Assembly: GCA_964500645.1 (NCBI GenBank)
Contig: CAZCOH010000090.1
Location: 1 to 5,083, forward strand
From: CAYFIW01 sp964500645
GTDB lineage: Bacteria; Chloroflexota; Dehalococcoidia; Lucifugimonadales; UBA826
Direction: 5' to 3'
DNA: 5,083 nucleotides
Position numbers and translations under genes: made by a program. Numbering within the stretch: position 1 is the first letter of the stretch; every line of letters starts with the position of its first letter. This document shows, one piece after another, positions 1 through 5,083 of this stretch. Under the pieces are notes generated by a model. It was not told the DNA's origin. It made no database searches and saw nothing but the letters and a program-made list of their open reading frames with translations.

Positions 1-58
1 AGGAAACAGTACAGAATTAATTGATTTCATATAAAAATATGGCCAAATGAACTACCAG

Positions 59-958
59 TCAGATACTTATGGTTCCTTTACAAATCATTACGCTATATCC
101 ACCTAGATTTACCTCAGTAACAGTGCCTCCAATTTTTTGCGCTCTCCCGTGCAATACACTAGGTCTACCAATCTCGGACCCCTGTGATATTTTCCACTTA
201 TCTTCCAGGTCTGATCGTTGGTCACAATGGCTCAATAGAGCAATAAGTGCAGCATTTGCACTTCCTGTAGCCGGGTCTTCAGGTACCCCATCAAGAGGAG
301 CGAACATTCGGCATCTTATATCAAAATCCTTTACATCCCTACAGTAAATATGAATATATGAGGGAAAACCTTCCTGTAGTAATCGCTGAAGCTTACTTAG
401 ATCTATCTGTGCCTGACTCAAGGCTTCTAAAGACTGAAGTTCTACAAAAAGAAATGGTAAACCTACGGACGCTACCTGTGGATAATGAGTAGTTACATTA
501 ATGTCTCTCGCTTCTATGGATAAAACCTCGGAAGCGAGATCCACAGTTGCGACTTTTCCCAAAGAGAGAGGTGCTGGGGCAGAAAGTTCACACCAAATAT
601 AACCAGAATGATCCTTATTGATCTTAATTGGAACGTTACCTGCCTTTTCTTCAAACACGACATCTATTGATTGAGCAAAATCACCAAAGATTCCGGTTTC
701 AGCCAATATAAATGCTGTTCCTATGTTTGGGTGACCGGCAAAGGGAACCTCAGATCTAGGTGTAAATATTCTTACTTTCCTTGTATTTTCTTTCTCAGAT
801 GGAAATACAAATGTACTTTCAGAAAAATTAAACTCTCGTGCGATATTTTGCATATCATGGTCGGATAAACCTTCCGCATCTGGTATGACAGCAAGTTGAT
901 TACCGCTAAATTTTTGTTGAGTGAAGACATCACAAATGTAGTACTCGTACTTCGACAC
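59..958 (-). CDS. PhzF-family isomerase-like enzyme (phenazine biosynthesis PhzF-like)
   Basis: This is a PhzF/YddE-type protein with the two-lobed diaminopimelate-epimerase fold, about 299 residues, the usual family length. Counting from the GTG start, visible family motifs are FSGNQLAV (about 17-24), the ESTF segment with the general acid/base Glu at about residue 47 (the position of Glu45 in PhzF), the block FTPRSEVPFAGHP (about 65-77), EDPATGSA in the second lobe (about 227-234), and QGSEIGRPS near the C-terminus (about 259-267). Characterised PhzF isomerises dihydro-hydroxyanthranilate; most homologues have unknown substrates, and no other phenazine gene is here, so phenazine synthesis is not implied. 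I chose GTG at 958 because GAGGG lies 4 nt upstream and because the resulting N-terminus, MSKYEYYICDVFT, fits the family. The frame stays open to a TTG at 973 (304 aa), which lacks a ribosome binding site. No signal peptide or membrane segment is visible, so it is probably cytoplasmic. It follows the NHL gene by 61 bp on the same strand and may be co-transcribed. Confidence 0.93.
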   Translation of the reverse strand: MSKYEYYICDVFTQQKFSGNQLAVIPDAEGLSDHDMQNIAREFNFSESTFVFPSEKENTRKVRIFTPRSEVPFAGHPNIGTAFILAETGIFGDFAQSIDVVFEEKAGNVPIKINKDHSGYIWCELSAPAPLSLGKVATVDLASEVLSIEARDINVTTHYPQVASVGLPFLFVELQSLEALSQAQIDLSKLQRLLQEGFPSYIHIYCRDVKDFDIRCRMFAPLDGVPEDPATGSANAALIALLSHCDQRSDLEDKWKISQGSEIGRPSVLHGRAQKIGGTVTEVNLGGYSVMICKGTISI

Positions 959-962
959 ATGA

Positions 963-967
963 CCCTC
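963..967 (-). promoter_or_regulatory. Ribosome binding site deciding the PhzF-like start
   Basis: GAGGG on the minus strand lies 4 nt before the GTG at 958. The competing TTG at 973 has no purine-rich Shine-Dalgarno sequence in front of it, and this GAGGG lies inside its reading frame. This favours the GTG, although the spacing is slightly short. Confidence 0.55.
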
Positions 968-1019
968 ATACAACTGAAATACAATCGTCTAAATATATGT
1001 TTAATTATCCAACGAAAGT

Positions 1020-2054
1020 CTAAAGATTAAACTGAGGTTCCATGTAATCCTGCAGTTTGTTATATATTTGGATCCTTCCTCTTTGGGTATCTGCAACCAT
1101 TAACCGATTCTTATCCTTGTCAAATTCCACGGAGGTAGGCATAGCAAATCGCCATTCAGGCTCAAGGGAGTAGGCCCTTCGACGAGCCTTAATCACATCT
1201 ATATTTGAGTCAACTTGAAGCTTGTGCCATTTCGCTAGTTCTTGCGCATCACCAATAAATTTAGTCAGGAAGTCTCCTTCAGGCCCATATACATTCACAC
1301 GGTCATTGGCCCAATCGCAAACATAAACGTCACCGTCCGGGTCCACGGTTACATCAGAAGGGCGTGTCAACTCACCACGACCAACCCCTTCAGATCCGAA
1401 ACTCATAAGATACTCACCTTCAGAGGTAAATTTTTGAACCCTGTGATTTTTATGATCAGCTATATAGACATTGTTATCGCCATCTAGACCAAGTCCCCAA
1501 GGAGAATCAAATTCTCCCTCAGCACTTCCAAAATCTCCCCAATTGGATAGAAATTGTCCTTCTTTGGTAAATTTTTGAACTCTATGATTCAAGCTATCAA
1601 CAACAAAAACATTCTCTTCATTGTCGATGGCTATTCCAGAAGGCTTATTGAATTGTCCTTCACCATTTCCTTCTTGCCCCCAGCACCTCAAAAAATTACC
1701 TTGAGAGTCAAATATAGAAACCCTATTCATCCACTCATCCGTAACAAATATATTTTCGTCTGTGTCTAAAGCAATGCCAGCAGGCCAGATAAACTCGCCC
1801 TCATCGTCCCCGTATTTACCAATGTTAAGTAAATGTTCCTCATCACCTGGGACATTTCCTATTTTAAGTTTTACTACTTTGGCATCCACACCGGTTTTGT
1901 TCCATTCCACTCCGGATATAGCATCTGTGGGTCTACTAATCGTATACACACTGTCGCCCTTCCCAAACGTGATACCAACAACCTGGGGTATGTATGTTCC
2001 CCCTACAGCGTGGCTGTAATCAAAAACTCGTCCCAATACTGTTTGCGTTAGCAT
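1020..2054 (-). CDS. NHL-repeat beta-propeller protein
   Basis: A 344-residue protein dominated by NHL-type propeller repeats. Four canonical blades follow each other with an exact 47-residue period: the P-x-G-[IL]-x-[LIV] motif recurs at WPAGIAL (90-96), KPSGIAI (137-143), SPWGLGL (184-190) and, as RPSDVTV, at 231-237. Each is followed by a variant of (N/D)xVYVxDxxNxRVQxF and a WG/FG turn. A further blade lies at about 300-333 (AMPTSVEF, then LMVADTQRGRIQIY) after an inserted charged stretch at about 270-297. A divergent N-terminal blade is likely at about 20-66, giving six blades, the usual NHL number. NHL propellers serve as protein or RNA binding platforms or, in some enzymes, as catalytic scaffolds; no catalytic signature is evident here. 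There is no signal peptide or transmembrane segment. The ATG at 2054 has AGAAGG 5 nt upstream. It lies 38 bp behind the DUF1501 gene, suggesting one transcript and a shared role (inference). Confidence 0.93.
   Translation of the reverse strand: MLTQTVLGRVFDYSHAVGGTYIPQVVGITFGKGDSVYTISRPTDAISGVEWNKTGVDAKVVKLKIGNVPGDEEHLLNIGKYGDDEGEFIWPAGIALDTDENIFVTDEWMNRVSIFDSQGNFLRCWGQEGNGEGQFNKPSGIAIDNEENVFVVDSLNHRVQKFTKEGQFLSNWGDFGSAEGEFDSPWGLGLDGDNNVYIADHKNHRVQKFTSEGEYLMSFGSEGVGRGELTRPSDVTVDPDGDVYVCDWANDRVNVYGPEGDFLTKFIGDAQELAKWHKLQVDSNIDVIKARRRAYSLEPEWRFAMPTSVEFDKDKNRLMVADTQRGRIQIYNKLQDYMEPQFNL
1425..1589 (-). repeat. Intragenic direct repeat in the NHL propeller gene
   Basis: Two 24-bp segments, 1425-1448 and 1566-1589, match at 22 of 24 positions and are 141 bp apart, exactly one 47-residue propeller blade. 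They encode the repeated motif NHRVQKFT in adjacent blades. Such near-identity at DNA level suggests recent blade duplication or strong codon constraint, while the other blades have diverged more. Confidence 0.75.
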
Positions 2055-2059
2055 TTTTA

Positions 2060-2065
2060 CCTTCT
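2060..2065 (-). promoter_or_regulatory. Ribosome binding site of the NHL gene
   Basis: AGAAGG on the minus strand sits 5 nt before the ATG at 2054, in the 38-bp gap behind the DUF1501 stop. The reading frame is open further upstream but offers no usual start codon within the gap, so this site fixes the start. Confidence 0.7.
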
Positions 2066-2092
2066 TATTCTCAGTACCCAGTAATACTAAAT

Positions 2093-3229
2093 TTATGTAT
2101 TTTCCACAAATGACAGCTTTTCAAAAGTGCCACCTACGATTGGTTTAGCATCCATATGCAACCAGTCTTCTAGAATGGTCGAGTACACCCCTCTAAAGTC
2201 AGTATCCGGAACTAGATCACCTTGTTGAAGGTCTTCACGTTTAATTGATGGATATTCGCCATACTCTCCTCCATTTACCCTGTCTCCTATAACAAATGTT
2301 ACTCCTGCAGCACCATGATCAGTACCAGAGCCATTGTCATGAGTCCGACGCCCAAATTCGGAAAAAATAAACATCAAAACGTTTTCGGAAGCGTTATGTT
2401 CCTTAAGGTCGTCAAAAAAGTCTTGAACTGCAACGGATACTTGATTCCATAAATTACCATGCATACCAACCTGATTAGAATGGCTGTCGAAACTACCATG
2501 GTCAGAGTAAAAAATTCGTGTACCAAGATCCGCTAGATGTATCTGTGCAATTCCTTTAAGTTTTTGTGCAATAGGGTTGTCAGCATATTCGACCGTAGAG
2601 GAATAATTCACTGGTGCCTCTCCCAGGACATCCGCACCTTTTAGTGCGTCTAATCCTGTCTGTCCCAGAAATTCCATAACTGGCCCTCTACCAATGCTCT
2701 GTGAATACAGATTCTTATAGCGCTCCAAAATACGATCCCTTTGCAACTGCTCGGATATCCCGGTTAACAAACCATAATTACTCAGGTCATCAACTGTCGC
2801 AACCGGAACACCTGGAACGGCCATAGCTCTAAACATACTTGGACCAAAACTAACCCCAGTAACCACATTTTCCTTATTGGGATCAATCTCACGTATCACC
2901 TTTCCCAACCAACCTTCAGTACCTAAGGTATCTGGTTCACATGTATGCCAAATATCCATAGAACGAAAATGGGAACGGGGAGAGTTTTCGTAACCTACCC
3001 CATGTACGACAGCAACATTACCCTGTTCATACATTTGTTTAATAGGCCCCATATTCGGATGGAATCCAACATCATGCGATATGGACAACACCTGGTCATC
3101 GGGAATTCCAACAGTTGGACGGTAATCATGATACAAAGGCTCAGTGAACGGTATCACCGTGTTCAGGTAATCATTACCCCCTGAAAGTTGTAAAACTACA
3201 AGTACTGGATCTTTTTGAGCCGTGGTCAT
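2093..3229 (-). CDS. DUF1501 family protein (alkaline phosphatase/sulfatase-like superfamily)
   Basis: A 378-residue DUF1501 protein. Landmarks in order are: strand and loop LQLSGGNDYLNTVIP (13-27), GFHPNM (55-60), VVHGVGY (74-80), RSHFRSMDIWH (85-95), SDHGSFDSHSNQ (242-253), FSEFGRR (289-295) followed by a TDHGAAG turn (303-309), and the C-terminal DFRGVYSTILEDWL (344-357). The family is placed in the alkaline phosphatase/sulfatase-like clan; Asp20, Asp248/His250, Glu291 and Asp304/His305 are plausible metal or active-site ligands, but that assignment is inference and no substrate is known. Many homologues begin with a Tat twin-arginine signal; here the ATG is directly preceded by an in-frame TAA and the mature-type domain starts at about residue 8, so the protein has no export signal. 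AGGAGG lies 5 nt upstream. The gene follows the DUF1800 gene by 57 bp, the common pairing of these two families, and is followed by the NHL gene. Confidence 0.95.
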   Translation of the reverse strand: MTTAQKDPVLVVLQLSGGNDYLNTVIPFTEPLYHDYRPTVGIPDDQVLSISHDVGFHPNMGPIKQMYEQGNVAVVHGVGYENSPRSHFRSMDIWHTCEPDTLGTEGWLGKVIREIDPNKENVVTGVSFGPSMFRAMAVPGVPVATVDDLSNYGLLTGISEQLQRDRILERYKNLYSQSIGRGPVMEFLGQTGLDALKGADVLGEAPVNYSSTVEYADNPIAQKLKGIAQIHLADLGTRIFYSDHGSFDSHSNQVGMHGNLWNQVSVAVQDFFDDLKEHNASENVLMFIFSEFGRRTHDNGSGTDHGAAGVTFVIGDRVNGGEYGEYPSIKREDLQQGDLVPDTDFRGVYSTILEDWLHMDAKPIVGGTFEKLSFVENT

Positions 3230-3234
3230 TTAGG

Positions 3235-3240
3235 CCTCCT
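3235..3240 (-). promoter_or_regulatory. Ribosome binding site of the DUF1501 gene
   Basis: A full AGGAGG lies on the minus strand 5 nt before the ATG at 3229, and the codon immediately before that ATG is an in-frame TAA. Together they fix the start and exclude any upstream signal peptide. Confidence 0.85.
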
Positions 3241-3286
3241 TCAAGATAGTATCTCTATCTAAGTGAATTTCGTGATTATCTAAGCC

Positions 3287-4681
3287 TTAAGCAAATTGGT
3301 AATCCCTAAGAGAGACTATCAACTGGAGCATTTGACCGACTCGTTTCTCAGAAATTTCATTATGTTCCCATCTTAAGGAACCGTCCTCAGAAGCGTAGCT
3401 AATTAGTTCATCCCTGGAATCCTTCTCAACAACCATTGGCCCCATTAAGTCCAGGCATTCGTCAACAAAATCCTCGGGTGACAAGTCACCTTTTAGCCTA
3501 AGGTTCTCTATGATTTTCCTAATTCCAGGTCTTTCTACCTCACCAACCAAATCAGCAAAAAAATTAGTCCGTCTCATCAATGATCCGGAATTAATCCACT
3601 CCGCTCCAGTGTGCCAACCTTCGACGCTGGGTGGGTTCATAAGATCCTGTCCCATATAACCTGTTTGTCTAGCTAGGTTACCCAGACCGGGACCCGGAAA
3701 CTCCGAGCCCCCAGCCAGTCTCAGAGTACCTATAACAACCTCCGCCGGACTCTTCAAGCGGGCAAATCTGGCTTCTTTGAAAAACTCTGAATTGAACAAT
3801 GTGCGGAGCACTGATCTCATATCATAGTTAGATTCAACGAATACCCTTGCGAGAGTATCTACCGCCTCTTGATCTACAGGAGGAGTAACAGACCAGGCCG
3901 GAACCGGGGGTTCATCAGCAACGAAGAAATTGTATAAATGCCTGGAAATAAATTGGGCTGTCGCCGGTTGCTTAACAATAATGTCAATAATATCCTCACC
4001 ATTGAACTTCCCTTTCTGTCCCAGGAAAGTTTTCTCCCCATCATCATGGTCCTCATCTTTGTATTCAAAAAACCAATCAAACCTACCCATTGGGAATCTA
4101 GGTAACTTCGGTGTGATGGTCCAGCCAGTGAAAGCTCTTGAACACTCTAGAACATCATCTTCTGTGTAGTTTCCAACTCCCATGCTGAAAAGCTCAAGAA
4201 GTTCACGTCCCCAGTTCTCGTTAACAGCATGGGCATGATTTTCATTGTTGTCCAACCAATAAATCATGGCGGGATTTTGTGCCACCTTTAAGAGAATATC
4301 CCGGTAGCTCCCCATACCACTTTCTCTAAGCATATCCACTAGATCTGTGATTTCATCCCAATGGTCAACTTTGGAAACACCGGTCGCAAAAACACCATGC
4401 CAAAACAAAGCCATCTTTTCCTGTAATGGGGCATTTGTGTTAAGCATTCTATAAATCCAACTAGCGTGTCCCATACCCTGTATAGTTCCGGGTTTCCATG
4501 TCCATGGTTGGTATCTAAACAGGTCATACAAATTAACAGACGACTGAGAATCTGGATCTAATAATTCCTCAACAGTAGCCTCATAACCAACACTCATCCG
4601 ATTTTCAAGTAATTCACGAGATTCACCAAATCCCGCGCGTCTCATCAAATGGGCCATCAAAGCAATATTTGAGTCTGTCAT
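3287..4681 (-). CDS. DUF1800 domain-containing protein
   Basis: A 464-residue DUF1800 protein covering essentially the whole domain. Motifs in order are: HLMRRAGFG (11-19), the helical MALFWHGVFATG (90-101), LLKVAQNPAMIYWLDN (130-145), the hallmark NENWGRELLELFSMG (154-168), YTEDDVLECSRAFTGW (172-187), HDDGEKTFLG (212-221), a segment around FISRHLYNFFV (244-254), RLKSPAEVVIGTLR (308-321), and MGQDLMNPPSVEGW (343-356) before MRRTNFF (369-375). The family is widespread, largely helical and of unknown biochemistry; it is usually encoded next to DUF1501, as here. The ATG at 4681 is chosen because AGGAGG lies 6 nt upstream. An in-frame TTG at 4696 would add five residues but would place that binding site inside the coding region, and an in-frame TGA at 4706-4708 closes the frame. 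There is therefore no signal peptide. The tail from about 385 to 464 is charged and less conserved. This is the first complete gene of the probable operon, 160 bp behind the previous gene. Confidence 0.95.
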   Translation of the reverse strand: MTDSNIALMAHLMRRAGFGESRELLENRMSVGYEATVEELLDPDSQSSVNLYDLFRYQPWTWKPGTIQGMGHASWIYRMLNTNAPLQEKMALFWHGVFATGVSKVDHWDEITDLVDMLRESGMGSYRDILLKVAQNPAMIYWLDNNENHAHAVNENWGRELLELFSMGVGNYTEDDVLECSRAFTGWTITPKLPRFPMGRFDWFFEYKDEDHDDGEKTFLGQKGKFNGEDIIDIIVKQPATAQFISRHLYNFFVADEPPVPAWSVTPPVDQEAVDTLARVFVESNYDMRSVLRTLFNSEFFKEARFARLKSPAEVVIGTLRLAGGSEFPGPGLGNLARQTGYMGQDLMNPPSVEGWHTGAEWINSGSLMRRTNFFADLVGEVERPGIRKIIENLRLKGDLSPEDFVDECLDLMGPMVVEKDSRDELISYASEDGSLRWEHNEISEKRVGQMLQLIVSLRDYQFA

Positions 4682-4687
4682 AAAGGT

Positions 4688-4693
4688 CCTCCT
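4688..4693 (-). promoter_or_regulatory. Ribosome binding site of the DUF1800 gene
   Basis: AGGAGG on the minus strand lies 6 nt before the ATG at 4681. It decides between that ATG and the in-frame TTG at 4696, whose coding sequence would contain this site. Confidence 0.85.
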
Positions 4694-4781
4694 CAAATGA
4701 GCTATTCAACTACATTGAACTGAAGGGTAGTAGGGTATCTATAGTCACTTATAAATGGTCTTGTTTTATATATTGGATAAC

Positions 4782-4819
4782 GGTATCTGACTGGCCGGTG
4801 ACCCGGCCAGTCAGATACC
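4782..4819 (-). terminator. Perfect 17-bp inverted repeat with 4-nt loop, terminator-like
   Basis: The left arm at 4782-4798 is exactly complementary to the right arm at 4803-4819, around the loop TGAC (4799-4802). The apex half of the stem is GC-rich (GGCCGG/CCGGCC). The base of the stem is 22 bp past the stop of the upstream propeller-like gene and about 100 bp before the DUF1800 start, which is the position of a terminator between two transcripts. No clear run of T follows on the minus strand (the next bases read GTTATCC), so a classical intrinsic terminator is not fully satisfied. It could instead protect the 3' end, be a palindromic operator, or be one copy of a dispersed repeat. On the plus strand it is followed by a short TTTTT 18 bp on, with no gene there to terminate. 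Confidence 0.55.
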
Positions 4820-4841
4820 TATTCGATCGTTATATTAATTT

Positions 4842-5083
4842 TTACCTTATCACCACTTCCAGACCGTGCGGGTCGGAAGCTGAGACTTCTGATCCATCTT
4901 CGAGAGTAATCATCCTGTCTGAGTCTTCCATTGATGCGAGGTCTTCCTCATCCCAACTAAAGCTCTTGCAGTCATCGCTAATGGTGAGTACAGCTACCCC
5001 TGGCGTTCGATCCGCGGACGCAAGCGATCCGATAGCCGACAGCGGTTTAGCACCCCGCAAAGCAATAAACATCTTGTTGCCCA
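4842..5083 (-). CDS. C-terminal fragment of a probable YVTN/lactonase-like beta-propeller protein (5' end outside window)
   Basis: The frame is open to the window edge and only the last 79 complete codons are visible, ending in TAA. The visible segment opens with NKMFIALRGAKPLSAIG, then has TPGVAVL, an acidic stretch (DEEDLASMEDSD), and ends in SDPHGLEVVIR. The order F-[IV]-x-L-R-G-x-x-P-L, then T-P-G-[VL]-x-V, then a closing DPHG resembles the last blade of secreted YVTN/YncE-type beta-propeller proteins; that assignment is from remembered family patterns and is moderate. A Met at 5070-5072 is in frame, but no ribosome binding site precedes it and the sequence reads smoothly upstream of it, so it is internal. 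The gene is separated from the DUF1800 gene by 160 bp with a strong hairpin, so it probably belongs to a separate transcript, though both may serve the same process. Confidence 0.6.
   Translation of the reverse strand, partial: GNKMFIALRGAKPLSAIGSLASADRTPGVAVLTISDDCKSFSWDEEDLASMEDSDRMITLEDGSEVSASDPHGLEVVIR

Noticed and set aside
55..66. The 12-mer CCAGTCAGATAC at the end of the PhzF-like gene also occurs in the hairpin arm at 4807-4818.
   Set aside because: About one shared 12-mer pair is expected by chance in a 5-kb window over both strands, and the copy at 55-66 has no hairpin partner, so it is not evidence of a repeat family.
210..225. The acidic run in the DUF1800 protein (protein residues about 209-217, KDEDHDDGE) as an unusual metal-binding insert.
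   Set aside because: An H-D-x-G-x-K-x-x-L-G segment at this position is a normal feature of DUF1800 proteins.
959..973. TTG at 971-973 as the start of the PhzF-like gene.
   Set aside because: It has no ribosome binding site, and the GAGGG that fits the GTG at 958 falls within the added five codons.
772..984. Other open frames of 60 to 92 codons on both strands that overlap the five genes (for example 69-347 plus, 772-984 minus, 1762-2019 plus, 3930-4169 plus).
   Set aside because: They lie fully or almost fully inside well-supported genes in other frames, show no recognisable domain, and have low-complexity or cysteine/serine-rich translations typical of shadow frames.
4682..4696. TTG at 4694-4696 as the start of the DUF1800 gene.
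   Set aside because: The extra codons consist of the AGGAGG ribosome binding site and its spacer for the ATG at 4681.
4682..4781. Promoter for the DUF1800 operon in the AT-rich stretch between the hairpin and the gene (TATAAA- and TATAGAT-like hexamers on the minus strand).
   Set aside because: A promoter is expected here, but no -10 box pairs with a convincing -35 box at 16-18 bp, so no specific site is claimed.

Overview
The window reads as a compact bacterial chromosome segment. All five recognisable genes lie on the minus strand with short gaps (38 to 160 bp), so transcription runs from the high-coordinate end to the low-coordinate end. The DNA is moderately AT-rich by eye. There is no rRNA, tRNA, CRISPR array, insertion sequence or phage gene. 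Start sites use ordinary AGGAGG-like ribosome binding sites. The organism cannot be named from sequence alone. A DUF1800/DUF1501 pair without export signals, beside NHL-type propellers and a PhzF-like enzyme, would fit an uncultured environmental bacterium such as a marine Chloroflexota/SAR202-like lineage; this is a low-confidence guess.

Layout in transcription order. (1) 5083-4842: the 3' end of a gene cut by the window edge, probably the last part of a YVTN/lactonase-like beta-propeller protein. (2) 4841-4682: a 160-bp spacer holding a perfect 17-bp inverted repeat with a 4-nt loop (4782-4819), best read as the end of the upstream transcript. (3) 4681-3287: a DUF1800 protein. (4) 3229-2093: a DUF1501 protein. 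(5) 2054-1020: an NHL-repeat beta-propeller, probably six-bladed. (6) 958-59: a PhzF-family (diaminopimelate-epimerase fold) isomerase-like enzyme. The last 58 bp (1-58) are AT-rich with no gene or hairpin that I can see.

The DUF1800, DUF1501 and NHL genes look like one transcription unit (gaps of 57 and 38 bp, each gene with its own good ribosome binding site). The PhzF-like gene follows 61 bp behind the NHL stop and may be read through. DUF1800 and DUF1501 proteins commonly sit side by side in bacteria and their joint biochemical role is not established. DUF1501 belongs to the alkaline phosphatase/sulfatase-like superfamily. Many family members carry a Tat signal, but here in-frame stops just upstream of both starts exclude an N-terminal export signal. 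The set may therefore act in the cytoplasm, with the NHL propeller as a possible binding partner or scaffold (inference).
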